From contig LTDK01000174.1 in assembly GCA_001642415.1 (NCBI GenBank), positions 1 through 64,000 of the forward strand: a stretch of 64,000 nt of DNA, read 5' to 3'. This document shows positions 9,753 to 17,822 of this stretch, in pieces; the first letter of the stretch is position 1, and each line of letters begins with the position of its first letter. Under the pieces are notes generated by a model. That model was not told where the DNA came from, searched no databases, and saw nothing but the letters and a program-made list of their open reading frames with translations. Made by a program: the position numbers and the translations under genes. This DNA comes from Nematocida ironsii (taxonomy: Eukaryota > Microsporidia).

Positions 9753-10232
9753 TTATTTATACGCTGTCTTTTTCTGGAATATTTCCTCATTAGTATATGA
9801 AAATCTGCTGGGCGCCCGATAGACAAGCGGAAGAGTTATATACACATCAAGCGGATCTATACTCTCGTTATTCTCTTGATGTTTGGGTGGTTTAAGTATT
9901 GGTTTTATTTTTGTTATTGGCTTTGCTGTCATGCGATGAGAAATGTCATCTATACTTTTAACCGTATCTAAGAATGTAACCCGAGCAGGCGTGTGCTTAT
10001 CTAGCAACCCGCCCTCTTCTATACGCTTTTCTCTTTTTCTAGTCATCTTATGAAGTATTCTACAATATTTGTACTTTGCATTTTTATTGGTGTTTTCTAC
10101 TGTAACATCTTCGTAAGCATACCCCCACCCATGCTCTTGAATTTGAGAAAGAAGCATGGGGTGGTTGTAAAATGCATGTGGCTGGCTTTTTAGCAGTCGC
10201 TTTATTTCAGGCAGGGATTGCCGCTTAGGCAT
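9753..10232 (-). CDS. unknown basic protein with an RVTF motif
   Basis: 159 residues, basic, no recognised domain. The N-terminal half looks folded (aromatic and His rich: A-F-Y-N-H-P, H-G-W-G-Y-A-Y-E). Residue region about 83-92 contains A-R-V-T-F-L-D, a second RVxF-type PP1 docking candidate in this window; that role is inference. A Pro/Lys stretch (K-P-I-L-K-P-P-K) follows. Same strand as the RING gene downstream, with only 20 bp between them. The ATG overlaps another ATG out of frame (ATGCCATG). Confidence 0.8.
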   Translation of the reverse strand: MPKRQSLPEIKRLLKSQPHAFYNHPMLLSQIQEHGWGYAYEDVTVENTNKNAKYKYCRILHKMTRKREKRIEEGGLLDKHTPARVTFLDTVKSIDDISHRMTAKPITKIKPILKPPKHQENNESIDPLDVYITLPLVYRAPSRFSYTNEEIFQKKTAYK

Positions 10233-10301
10233 GGCATAAAAATATAAAATAATAATAAAGAACTGCTGTCCAATAAAAAGATACTTAGTTAAGAAATTTA
10301 C

Positions 10302-11222
10302 TTAATGATTTTCCTCACTGGTCCAATCCATAATAAGATTTACTGCTTTTGTTAAGTCACCTTCACTGCAGACTAAAGCAACTAAATTAAGCTCAACATT
10401 GTTATATCCTATCTGTTCTAGCTCCATAAGCTCTGACTTATACTTTTGAAGAGCCTCTTCTCTGTTAAAACTAGGAAGACCGGCTGGCATTTGTGTCTGC
10501 TGAGATCCCTGTGCTTGGCTGGGCATTCCCATTCCCATTCCTTGCCCGAATCCAGGAATACCGCCCATTCCCTGGTTCATGTACATATTTGGGTTGTCCA
10601 GCATGTGGTTCATGAATGTTTCAAACTGCTCTGGGTTGGTTTTTGCCATCTCTGTAAACTTGTCTACACTTTCCATCATTGCCTTTTTGGTTGGCTCTGG
10701 GATGTTCTGCATGCTCAGAGATGCCTCCATAAGAACTTTCATTTGCTCTGGGTTCTTCATAAGCTCCTTCATTCTATTCTGCATCATACTGTGCATTTCA
10801 CTGTTATTGCCGTTCATGCCGTTCATGCCCTGCATGTTCTTTAAAAACTGTGGGTCCATCTGGCCTTGTCCGCCACCAAGTGGGTTGCTATTTGATGCCC
10901 CGCTATTGAGTGATTCTGTGGATTTGGACTCGGTTGAGGCCTGTGCACTTGGCTGACTTGCAGTAGAGGCAGGACTTGATTTTTTGTCAGAGCTAGGCAC
11001 AACTAAATGCACCGTTGACTCTTCTTCCAGCTTGTAGGTTTTTAATGCTTCCTGGTCCTTAAGTAATTTCCCGACATGAATTAATCTGATTTTTGCTGTA
11101 GGAATCTGAGTCTTCTCAGATATCTGCTCTTTTAGTTGCAGAACTGTGCTTTCTGGTCCTTCTACTTCAACGCTGTATACTTCCCCTTTGCTTGTCTTTA
11201 TGTTAATCTTCATTATTGACAT
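10302..11222 (-). CDS. DSK2: ubiquilin / Dsk2-like proteasome shuttle
   Basis: 306 residues with the full ubiquilin order. A ubiquitin-like domain covers about 4-75 (K-I-R-L-I-H-V-G-K-L-L-K-D). A Ser-rich linker and a Met/Asn/Gly-rich centre with STI1-type helices follow (M-M-Q-N-R-M-K-E-L-M-K-N-P-E-Q, later F-M-N-H-M-L-D-N-P). A UBA domain ends the protein (about 258-303: L-M-E-L-E-Q-I-G-Y, then A-V-N-L-I-M-D-W). Family members carry ubiquitylated clients to the proteasome: the UBL docks on the proteasome and the UBA binds ubiquitin. Slightly shorter than yeast Dsk2 (373). A second ATG three codons in is an equally possible start. Confidence 0.95.
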   Translation of the reverse strand: MSIMKINIKTSKGEVYSVEVEGPESTVLQLKEQISEKTQIPTAKIRLIHVGKLLKDQEALKTYKLEEESTVHLVVPSSDKKSSPASTASQPSAQASTESKSTESLNSGASNSNPLGGGQGQMDPQFLKNMQGMNGMNGNNSEMHSMMQNRMKELMKNPEQMKVLMEASLSMQNIPEPTKKAMMESVDKFTEMAKTNPEQFETFMNHMLDNPNMYMNQGMGGIPGFGQGMGMGMPSQAQGSQQTQMPAGLPSFNREEALQKYKSELMELEQIGYNNVELNLVALVCSEGDLTKAVNLIMDWTSEENH

Positions 11223-11639
11223 AGCAAAAAAAAGGAATTATATATAAATGAACAAACAAATAAACTGAATCTTAGTGAGTGCTAAGGAATGCAAACAGAT
11301 TAAAAACATCGCGCTGTATGCATTTACCTTACAATAGCCCTCTTCTTCTAAATGGCCTAGAATAAATGGTGAGCCCTGAAACAAAAATCTTTCTAGTTCT
11401 AGTGGCCATATCTATAAGCAGGAAGAGCACGCTTATTTGATACCTTTACCTGGCTATATACAAGATTCATCTGTGTTCTATATATCTACACACCTTTCCT
11501 GGATGCTGCCGTTTTATATGCAGCTCTTAATTCTAGAAATAGAATATAGAATATGGAGCTAAAACAATATTTCCATATAGAGTAAACTCACAGTATAATT
11601 CAACTATGCAATTATTCTATATTATAGCTAGTGAATGAA
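11223..11639. other. intergenic, nothing recognised
   Basis: 417 bp of AT-rich spacer; no gene, tRNA or repeat seen. Confidence 0.5.
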
Positions 11640-12092
11640 CTATCCAGAATTTATGTCATCCATGTTCTCATATTCTATATTGTCCATTTCTACAATAAAG
11701 CTGCTAGAAAACTCCTGGCTTATAAAGTCTGGATTGGTTTCTAAATAGAGCACATACTTTAGTACTTTACTTAAATAAATCGGATTCATGTCGATTTCCT
11801 CTGGCACATCCTTTCTATCATGCTGCTCTTTCTTAGTGGCATATTTTTCTATATGCGGCACTGAAATAACCTCGCACTTTTCTTTATCTTCATTAGAATG
11901 CTTGGGTAGAGCAGGCTTCTCTTTTATTATAGGCTTTTTGGGTGGGCCTATTTTTTCTTTTTGGGTTATTATCCAGGGAAAAAGACAAAGTGGAAATACT
12001 ACTAATAGCAAGCCAACACCATACATAAGAATAACTCGAATCGATAACAGCCGAGTGTCTTCTGTATACATTATTTGTTTAGACACCATCAT
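11640..12092 (-). CDS. small single-pass membrane protein, unknown
   Basis: 150 residues. One strong hydrophobic segment at about 18-42 (L-M-Y-G-V-G-L-L-L-V-V-F-P-L) is followed by a Lys/Pro-rich stretch and an acidic, mostly polar tail. The short N-terminus and positive residues after the helix suggest a signal anchor, though the topology is not certain. No family recognised. It begins with two adjacent ATGs. Flanking DNA gives no operon-like partner. Confidence 0.75.
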   Translation of the reverse strand: MMVSKQIMYTEDTRLLSIRVILMYGVGLLLVVFPLCLFPWIITQKEKIGPPKKPIIKEKPALPKHSNEDKEKCEVISVPHIEKYATKKEQHDRKDVPEEIDMNPIYLSKVLKYVLYLETNPDFISQEFSSSFIVEMDNIEYENMDDINSG

Positions 12093-12190
12093 TCTCTTTA
12101 TTCAACTATTTGTTGTCAAACTTGAAATAGCCCGAAATGCATTGTGCATATATAACCAAAAATTGAATGCTAAAATAAATTTAACTGAAA

Positions 12191-12409
12191 ATGGTTCAAG
12201 CCACACAAATTACATCTACACATCCTATTAAGTTGATAACAAGTACAGGCATATTTCAATCAAATAAAATAGAAATTCTTATTACTCCGCACAAATTACC
12301 TCATCTTTGCTCAAAGCACTGTAAATTGAATATCTGTATGAGTAGCAAAAGTATGGATAAAATTTTGAGTTATTCTAATTGCCCTGCTGAAAAACATAAA
12401 ATTAAATAA
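12191..12409 (+). CDS. possible small Cys-containing protein
   Basis: 72 residues from an ATG, transcribed away from the membrane-protein gene 98 bp to the left. It contains L-C-S-K-H-C, I-C and N-C with nearby His, loosely like a small metal-binding protein, but the spacing fits no known finger. A chance ORF cannot be excluded. Confidence 0.3.
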   Translation: MVQATQITSTHPIKLITSTGIFQSNKIEILITPHKLPHLCSKHCKLNICMSSKSMDKILSYSNCPAEKHKIK

Positions 12410-12753
12410 GTAATTAATTCCTCATACGCAAGAAAGTTATCCAAGCACCCATAAATGCCTGGAATATTAAAAATTTAAAACAATTCGGATAGTTAAATTA
12501 TCAAATAATACCAAAAATTCTAAACGGCCAAACAACTACTATTTATTTAACAGCCAAGTATATACCAAGCTCAAAAATATAAACCCAGCTGTTTCTAGTT
12601 GTCTAAGAATAATTAATAGCATGGCGCTTTATTTAATCTACTACAAGATATTTCTTATAGCATATTCAAACAATAGATTGCTCTAATTTATACTAGTCTT
12701 CAAAGAATGATGATTAGATGTACTTATGTCTAAATGCATATCATTCAGTACAA
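12410..12753. other. intergenic, nothing recognised
   Basis: 344 bp AT-rich spacer; no supported gene or RNA. Confidence 0.45.
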
Positions 12754-13032
12754 TTAAATACTTTTCTTCTTTTCTACCATTTTCTTTTTTGGAGTGCCTG
12801 GCTCGGATGTGCTTAGTAATATAATTTCGCTCTGGCTAGGCTCTGCTATAGCACCCATAGAGTTGCTTCTTTTTCTATTGGGGATTTTAATAGGAATTTT
12901 GCTTTCGGTTTTATTGCCTTTTTCTTTCTTGTCGCCGCCAGACAAACAAAAGACAGCAGTTATTACTAAAATAATAACTAATGCAATAATAGAAACAATA
13001 ATGATTTTTGCTGTTTTAGAAGGGACTCCCAT
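12754..13032 (-). CDS. small membrane protein, unknown
   Basis: 92 residues from the ATG at 13032 (the frame extends upstream only through a TTG). One long hydrophobic helix at about 8-32 (I-I-I-V-S-I-I-A-L-V-I-I-L-V-I) is followed by G-G-D-K-K-E-K and a lysine-rich, Ser/Pro-containing tail. Likely a type III or tail-in-cytosol single-pass protein. R-K-R-S-N-S-M near residue 58 is a good basophilic kinase or 14-3-3-like site, by inference. No family recognised. Divergent from the OB-fold gene with 59 bp between the start codons. Confidence 0.75.
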   Translation of the reverse strand: MGVPSKTAKIIIVSIIALVIILVITAVFCLSGGDKKEKGNKTESKIPIKIPNRKRSNSMGAIAEPSQSEIILLSTSEPGTPKKKMVEKKKSI

Positions 13033-13091
13033 ATACAAAGATATTCATATTTCATATTTATACTTTAATTTTGTAACTTAAATTTGTTCAG

Positions 13092-15101
13092 ATGTCTCCT
13101 TGCCTTTATTCTATTGGTTATTTTTTTTTGATGCTTAGTGTAATTGAGGAGACATTTGAGCTTATGGATATCATGAGGTACATTGCGCCGACCCCTGCGC
13201 CTCCGGAAACCCCTGAAAGCATTCTTAAAGTGCTGCAGGAATACACTCCGACCCATCTATTTGATGTGTATCTTCTTGCATCCGGCATTCCCATTCGGGG
13301 GCTATTGCATCCAGGGATGTATCCCCGAATACTTAAGGGATGGCTAAAGATAGGAAGCATTGTTAGGGTTATGGGGATAGAAGGAGACATGATCATGGGG
13401 CTAGAAAGTACAGGAGAGTACTCAGATAAAGATCTGACAAAGATAAAGAAAGAGATATACATAACCCTGCCTAACCCGATATACAACCCAAATGGGTACT
13501 ACATGCCGCTTCTTTCAGATGAAGGCTATATGAAATGGGACAGGCGATGGAAAAGGTATCTAGAGAGATATTCCACAGAAAAAGAGGATAAAGAAATTCT
13601 TCTGGTAAATAGTAAAAAAGACGCAAGCACACTTTCGGCAGAGGGCACAAAAAGCACTCTTTCCGGGAAGACAAAAACACCTCACTTGGTTGTATGCGAT
13701 GAAGGGGAAGAGGGGGAAAGAACTTTCGCACCTAAAGCAAAAGTTAATAGAGTTGGGTACAAGAATGCACAGAATAATACAATTAGTGGCCGGGTGATAC
13801 TAAAGAGTAAGCTGTTTACATTTTCATCAGGTGGATCTTTTCCGCTCTTCTTTTCATTTATTATACTGACTGTTGCTGGGCTTGTTAAGGTATACGTATG
13901 GAAATTGGCAGTAAGAAAGTTTTTCTGTGTAAAGGAGGGTGATTCTGTTGTGATCCGTGGGTTTAAGATAAAAAGAAGGCCTGGTGCACTTTTAGTGGCA
14001 GATAGAACAAATACAGACTCAGACACCAAATATGCATGTATACCAGAAATTAGTGTTAACCTAACAGGCCCCACCGGATACATTATGGAAATAGATTCGC
14101 TTCCAGATCTGCCAGATGTTTCAGAAGATCCCGAGTTCACTACAGTTATTGGAAGGGTAGAGTATATCAGCTCTATTCTTAGATATAGAGAGTGTAAAAG
14201 CCGGTTGAAGTTTAGAGATTATGTATATTTAAAGATATCTGGAATTGTTGTAATGCTTTTGGCAAATGGTGCAGACAATTTACTGGACATACAGATAGGA
14301 AAAATAGTTGAAATACGCCATCTAAGGAAAGGAGAGATAGGATCATTTGAATTCTACATATCTTCATTGTACACACAGTTCTGCCTAGATAGGTCTAGTG
14401 CTCCGCTTTTTGACAAGTATGTTATAACAGGCGAGCCATCCTCAGTTGTCGAAGAAAATGCAGTGGGATACATCCCCGTGCGCTTCAGCGCATACGCTGA
14501 CCATGTCTCTGCTGCAAATGATGGTATTGGGGTTCTCTGTATTAACAATAAGCCAATTCCAAGAGAGTCTCCGGACTCTGCATACATTAAAAAAGACCGA
14601 ATGTTTTTTGGTGAGCTAAAGAAACTCGCATCTGCCAAAGAAGAGATTCAGTCTTTGTGCATGGATGAGCAGAAAAGATTCATTATTTGTGGAAAACTCT
14701 CTGCCTTTAAGTATCAGTCACAGGGCGATAAAACAATTGGAGATACATCGGTGGATATATCTTATATTGCAACCGAAACAGGCTTGGAGTATGAGGGGGA
14801 AAGTGAGACTGATAGGTCTATTGATATACAGGAGAGCATGCTCAGCACTAAGATTGAAGAAAACATTGTAATTAGAATATGCGACGACTCGGACTCTATT
14901 GATATACAGCTATTTCAGAACCATCTGGTGCATGAGACATTTGAGGAAAGCGTACTGGACTTTCTTAAGATAGAAAATGTATCGGAATCTATCTATGATG
15001 AACTGAGCAAATTGGTGGGAAATCTTTACTATGTTGTGTTTGATGCAATTCGGGTTGAGGAAGAGGTTATTTTGCATGTGGGTGTCTCATTTTTGCGGTA
15101 A
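13092..15101 (+). CDS. OB-fold protein, RPA70/RADX-like
   Basis: 669 residues. The clearest piece is about 232-300: G-R-V-I-L-K-S, T-F, then F-F-S-F-I-I, V-K-V-Y-V-W and F-F-C-V-K-E-G-D-S-V-V-I-R-G. It follows the strand pattern of the RPA70 DNA-binding OB folds (G-R-V-x-x-K-S ... L-F-S ... F ... V-x-x-G-K-V-Y). The N-terminal region (about 55-110) and about 350-440 also alternate in ways that fit OB strands. This suggests a single-stranded DNA binding role in replication, repair or telomeres. The zinc-containing C-terminal domain of true RPA70 is not apparent, so it could be a RADX- or Cdc13-like paralogue rather than the RPA large subunit. The clear RPA32 gene at 45.1 kb shows that the RPA system exists here. 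Confidence 0.5.
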   Translation: MSPCLYSIGYFFLMLSVIEETFELMDIMRYIAPTPAPPETPESILKVLQEYTPTHLFDVYLLASGIPIRGLLHPGMYPRILKGWLKIGSIVRVMGIEGDMIMGLESTGEYSDKDLTKIKKEIYITLPNPIYNPNGYYMPLLSDEGYMKWDRRWKRYLERYSTEKEDKEILLVNSKKDASTLSAEGTKSTLSGKTKTPHLVVCDEGEEGERTFAPKAKVNRVGYKNAQNNTISGRVILKSKLFTFSSGGSFPLFFSFIILTVAGLVKVYVWKLAVRKFFCVKEGDSVVIRGFKIKRRPGALLVADRTNTDSDTKYACIPEISVNLTGPTGYIMEIDSLPDLPDVSEDPEFTTVIGRVEYISSILRYRECKSRLKFRDYVYLKISGIVVMLLANGADNLLDIQIGKIVEIRHLRKGEIGSFEFYISSLYTQFCLDRSSAPLFDKYVITGEPSSVVEENAVGYIPVRFSAYADHVSAANDGIGVLCINNKPIPRESPDSAYIKKDRMFFGELKKLASAKEEIQSLCMDEQKRFIICGKLSAFKYQSQGDKTIGDTSVDISYIATETGLEYEGESETDRSIDIQESMLSTKIEENIVIRICDDSDSIDIQLFQNHLVHETFEESVLDFLKIENVSESIYDELSKLVGNLYYVVFDAIRVEEEVILHVGVSFLR

Positions 15102-15149
15102 ATGCTTTTTGCGTAATGTATAAATATAGTTTCGGTGGTAAAAAAATAA

Positions 15150-15608
15150 ATGTGGAGTCGGAGTGGAGGCTCTCTTAGAGAGTTTGAAAATAAAAGAGTT
15201 GGGATGGAAAGAAATGACTTGCCAAAGACTGTTTATATACCTGAGGCATCTGTATATGATGAACAGCCTAGTTTGGTGCCTCCTAGAGACTCTGCGATTC
15301 TGCAGAAAGCAGTTACGGTGTTTGGATACTCACCTGCCAATCTTGAGTGCGTGCTAAGGCAGTTTAGGGATCTTGGAGAAATAAAGGAAATAAGCTATGG
15401 AAAGAACTGGATGGACATAAAATATGAAAAAGAGAAGTGCATGCTGCGTGCACTCCAGATGAGCAGTCAGATCATAAATGGAGAAATGATTGGAGTAGCG
15501 CAGAAAGCCAGAAATAACATGGGTATAGGGCGGGTCGAAAAGAGCTCTCTTTTTATAAAGCAGGACCACGGGCTTCTTGGAAGAATTTTCACCTATTTAT
15601 TCGGGTAA
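15150..15608 (+). CDS. NUP53: nucleoporin Nup53/Nup35-like (MPPN RRM)
   Basis: 152 residues. The RRM-like MPPN domain spans about 52-112: V-T-V-F-G-Y-S-P, V-L-R-Q-F-R-D-L-G-E-I, then N-W-M-D-I-K-Y and M-I-G-V. The N-W-M-x-I-x-Y strand is the signature of this nucleoporin family. The protein ends in a short amphipathic helix (G-L-L-G-R-I-F-T-Y-L-F-G), the same place where yeast Nup53 and vertebrate Nup35 carry a membrane-bending helix. It should sit in the nuclear pore inner ring and contact the pore membrane. Much shorter than yeast Nup53 (475); the FG-type N-terminus is gone. A TATAAATAT box lies about 30 bp before the ATG. The stop codon lies inside a TTCGGGTAA repeat. Confidence 0.9.
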   Translation: MWSRSGGSLREFENKRVGMERNDLPKTVYIPEASVYDEQPSLVPPRDSAILQKAVTVFGYSPANLECVLRQFRDLGEIKEISYGKNWMDIKYEKEKCMLRALQMSSQIINGEMIGVAQKARNNMGIGRVEKSSLFIKQDHGLLGRIFTYLFG

Positions 15609-15632
15609 TATTCGGGTTAATTTCGGGTTATG
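15600..15632. repeat. triple tandem TTCGGGTTA-type element
   Basis: Three near-copies lie in 33 bases: TTCGGGTAA (15600-15608, containing the Nup53 stop codon), TTCGGGTTAA (15611-15620) and TTTCGGGTTATG (15621-15632). This is the densest cluster of the window's recurring CGGG element; another copy lies at 15847-15856. Confidence 0.7.
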
Positions 15633-16211
15633 TGGCATAACCTACTAAACCAATGAACAAAGTATTAAAAGAAAAGTATAAATGGGTGGAGTTATTACAT
15701 GCACACGCCTTATATTCTTTATTTAGAACAAATATCTGGATAAATACTTAACAAACAATCCGGATGGGGCTATACACCTATACAAGTATCGATATATGAT
15801 GTGCATAGCTTTATATACTGTGTAGCGCGAGTTATAATATAGTTATTTTCGGGTTAGTAAAAACAAAAATGGCAACACCCAGAAATCTTCTGAAATAAAT
15901 TATATTTTATCATTATTATTAAGGCACTTTCTGCTATTTCTGATTATTATTTTAATTTAAAAATATGCGTAGTAGATAAGAATTAAATTTTAGATAGAAT
16001 AAAAATATTGCAATTAGAAGGTTAGAATGTGATGTAATACGCGTGCGCAAGCAAAACATCATTAAACACTAATCAAATCTGGCACTCTTCTTTATAGCAA
16101 TAAAATGGTAGGAATATATAAATGTAAACTCAAATAAGTATTAATGAGTATTTACTAATTGTCCTTTCAGGGTATACTTACATAGTAGGCTATGCTCTAT
16201 TCTATTCTGGT
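15609..16211. other. intergenic, convergent gene ends
   Basis: 603 bp between convergent genes. Contains the tandem CGGG repeat and a further TTTCGGGTTA at 15847-15856, otherwise AT-rich. No gene or RNA seen. Confidence 0.5.
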
Positions 16212-16739
16212 CTATCGCCTGTGCAGATCAATTAAGTCGTTATTCTGCAGAACGTCATCTAGTAGCTGAGAGTCCTCTAATACATCCCCATCAAATTCAA
16301 AATATGCACTTTGTATGCCTGGAAGAGATGAAAGCGATAGTTTTACCTTATCAAGAAGATCTTTTACTGTTACTTCACCTTCTCTCTCCACCTCAATTTT
16401 CTCATATCTTCCATACTGTACTATATATTTAATTATATTTGTTTTCTTTGGAACATAGTTCTTTGGTAGTACTACTTTGAGAAAACACTTGCCATTTTCT
16501 GTTTTAAGAATATTTGCTTTGGCATACCGGGATACTGCTCTTCCGTTCTGCTCCAAAACCAGTGGCATGTCAAATCTACGCTCATAATCAATGTATATGT
16601 CCTCAAGCGTGGCATCTTCTAATACTGTATATTCCTTTTCGGTTCCTCCGAATGTAACTTTTATATGTATTGTTTCTTTTCTATCTTCTTGCTGTGGTGT
16701 TGTAGTAGGTCTTCTCAGAAACTCCCACTCTTCATCCAT
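16212..16739 (-). CDS. tandem ubiquitin-like (SUMO-like) domain protein
   Basis: 175 residues from the ATG at 16739. The longer frame begins at a TTG and would overlap the divergent gene's start, so the shorter form is preferred. There are two ubiquitin-like folds in tandem. The first is at about 20-95 (I-H-I-K-V-T-F-G-G-T, then V-L-E-D-A-T-L-E-D-I). The second is at about 100-175 and ends A-Y-F-E-F-D-G-D-V-L-E-D ... D-L-I-D-L-H-R-R, which is how SUMO-like domains of the Rad60/Esc2/NIP45 group finish. No Gly-Gly tail, so it is not conjugated. A role beside the SUMO pathway in genome stability is inferred from this resemblance only. The start codons of this gene and the next are 32 bp apart, with an AAATTT between them. 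Confidence 0.6.
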   Translation of the reverse strand: MDEEWEFLRRPTTTPQQEDRKETIHIKVTFGGTEKEYTVLEDATLEDIYIDYERRFDMPLVLEQNGRAVSRYAKANILKTENGKCFLKVVLPKNYVPKKTNIIKYIVQYGRYEKIEVEREGEVTVKDLLDKVKLSLSSLPGIQSAYFEFDGDVLEDSQLLDDVLQNNDLIDLHRR

Positions 16740-16771
16740 GATGAAATGCAAAAATTTGTTCTCTCTTTCAC

Positions 16772-17041
16772 ATGCAAGAAGCAATACTGCGCCAGATCAA
16801 AGAAATAAAGGACAGGCTTGCTAACTTGCGTGCACAGCGCAACTGCATCCCAAATGCAGAAACAGAAATGTTTCCCTTTTCTTCTTCTCTGGATCTTCTA
16901 AGAAAAATACAAAATGAAGAGGACTATCTGTATGTAGAGGCTTCAAAGCTAAAAAAGCAGCTTATCCTTCACACGGAAGAATGCGGGAAAACATCTTATT
17001 CTCCGGAGGTATACACCATGCTATACCAAGATTATAATTAA
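16772..17041 (+). CDS. small coiled-coil protein
   Basis: 89 residues, predicted as two helical coiled-coil arms (I-L-R-Q-I-K-E-I-K-D-R-L, and L-L-R-K-I-Q-N-E-E-D ... L-K-K-Q-L) split by a short Pro/Ser-containing loop at about 28-38. Size and shape resemble small subunits of kinetochore, tubulin or prefoldin-type assemblies, but no family can be assigned. ATG start, divergent from the ubiquitin-like gene. Confidence 0.7.
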   Translation: MQEAILRQIKEIKDRLANLRAQRNCIPNAETEMFPFSSSLDLLRKIQNEEDYLYVEASKLKKQLILHTEECGKTSYSPEVYTMLYQDYN

Positions 17042-17254
17042 AGCATCTTTTAGTATATGTGAAGTAGCCCTTCTATTTTATTTTTATTGTATACAAATAG
17101 TCCTATCCCTTAATTAATTTCCATATATATACATATTAAATACATATGTGTTTATGTCATGTAGACTTTTTCTTTGTTGTTTTTTCGATATGTTTGAAAA
17201 ATAGATTAAAAATATATATAAATCGAGGGTTCTATTAAAAAAAGAAAACTCATA

Positions 17255-17272
17255 ATGGTTCACAGTTTATGA
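17255..17272 (+). promoter_or_regulatory. five-codon uORF overlapping the bZIP start
   Basis: ATG GTT CAC AGT TTA TGA. The TGA shares bases with the main ATG (ATGA), so a ribosome finishing the mini-ORF stops on the bZIP start codon. A TATATATAAAT box and a GGG lie 30-50 bp upstream. Translational control of a bZIP factor by uORFs is known for yeast Gcn4; applying it here is inference, and transcription could start downstream of the uORF. Confidence 0.45.
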
Positions 17273-17790
17273 AAACCATGAAACAATACAAAAGGATGGG
17301 AGAGCTCTATCAGGATGAGAAAAGCGATCAATGCAAAGGGCTGCCACGCGCAGACCTACTTTATAAAAAAGATAGAGAAGTAACAGAAAGGGAGCAAGAA
17401 GATTCTAGAGAGGAGGCGCAGGTAATTGCGCAGGCAATTCTTTCCATAAAAAGCATTGAAACTGAGCTGGATAGAAAAGAAAAAAACCGAATAGCTGCAA
17501 AGAAAAGCAGAGAAAAAAGGCTGCAGTATATAGAGGACATAGAGTATCAGCTATACCATGAAAAGGCGAAAAACCATCGGCTGCATCAGCACATAAACAT
17601 TTTATACAATGTTTTGGAAAAACTTATGGTAGAAACTGAAATTAGCCTAGCAGAGAAGCGTTCTGGAATGCTTCAGATGGCAAGTATTTTTGTGGGGTGT
17701 GATGAGTACATTTCACTTCCTACCAAACATAAAGAGATAATAGGCAAATTAAAGTACTTTTTATTTACTAGTAAAACTTCGGATATATAA
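17269..17790 (+). CDS. bZIP transcription factor
   Basis: 173 residues. The basic region at about 71-90 (K-N-R-I-A-A-K-K-S-R-E-K-R) has the invariant N-x7-R spacing. It runs straight into a heptad zipper (about 90-130: L-Q-Y-I-E-D-I-E-Y-Q-L ... L-H-Q-H-I-N-I-L-Y-N-V-L-E-K-L). It should bind DNA as a dimer in the nucleus. The N-terminal 60 residues are charged and probably disordered; the C-terminal 40 are not recognised. Which bZIP class (AP-1, CREB/ATF or Gcn4-like) is unclear, although A-A-x-K-S-R is the common AP-1/CREB form. A second ATG three codons in is possible. The next gene starts 32 bp after the stop. Confidence 0.9.
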   Translation: MKTMKQYKRMGELYQDEKSDQCKGLPRADLLYKKDREVTEREQEDSREEAQVIAQAILSIKSIETELDRKEKNRIAAKKSREKRLQYIEDIEYQLYHEKAKNHRLHQHINILYNVLEKLMVETEISLAEKRSGMLQMASIFVGCDEYISLPTKHKEIIGKLKYFLFTSKTSDI

Positions 17791-17822
17791 GAGAAAAAAC
17801 AAATATTTGTAAGAAAATAGCA

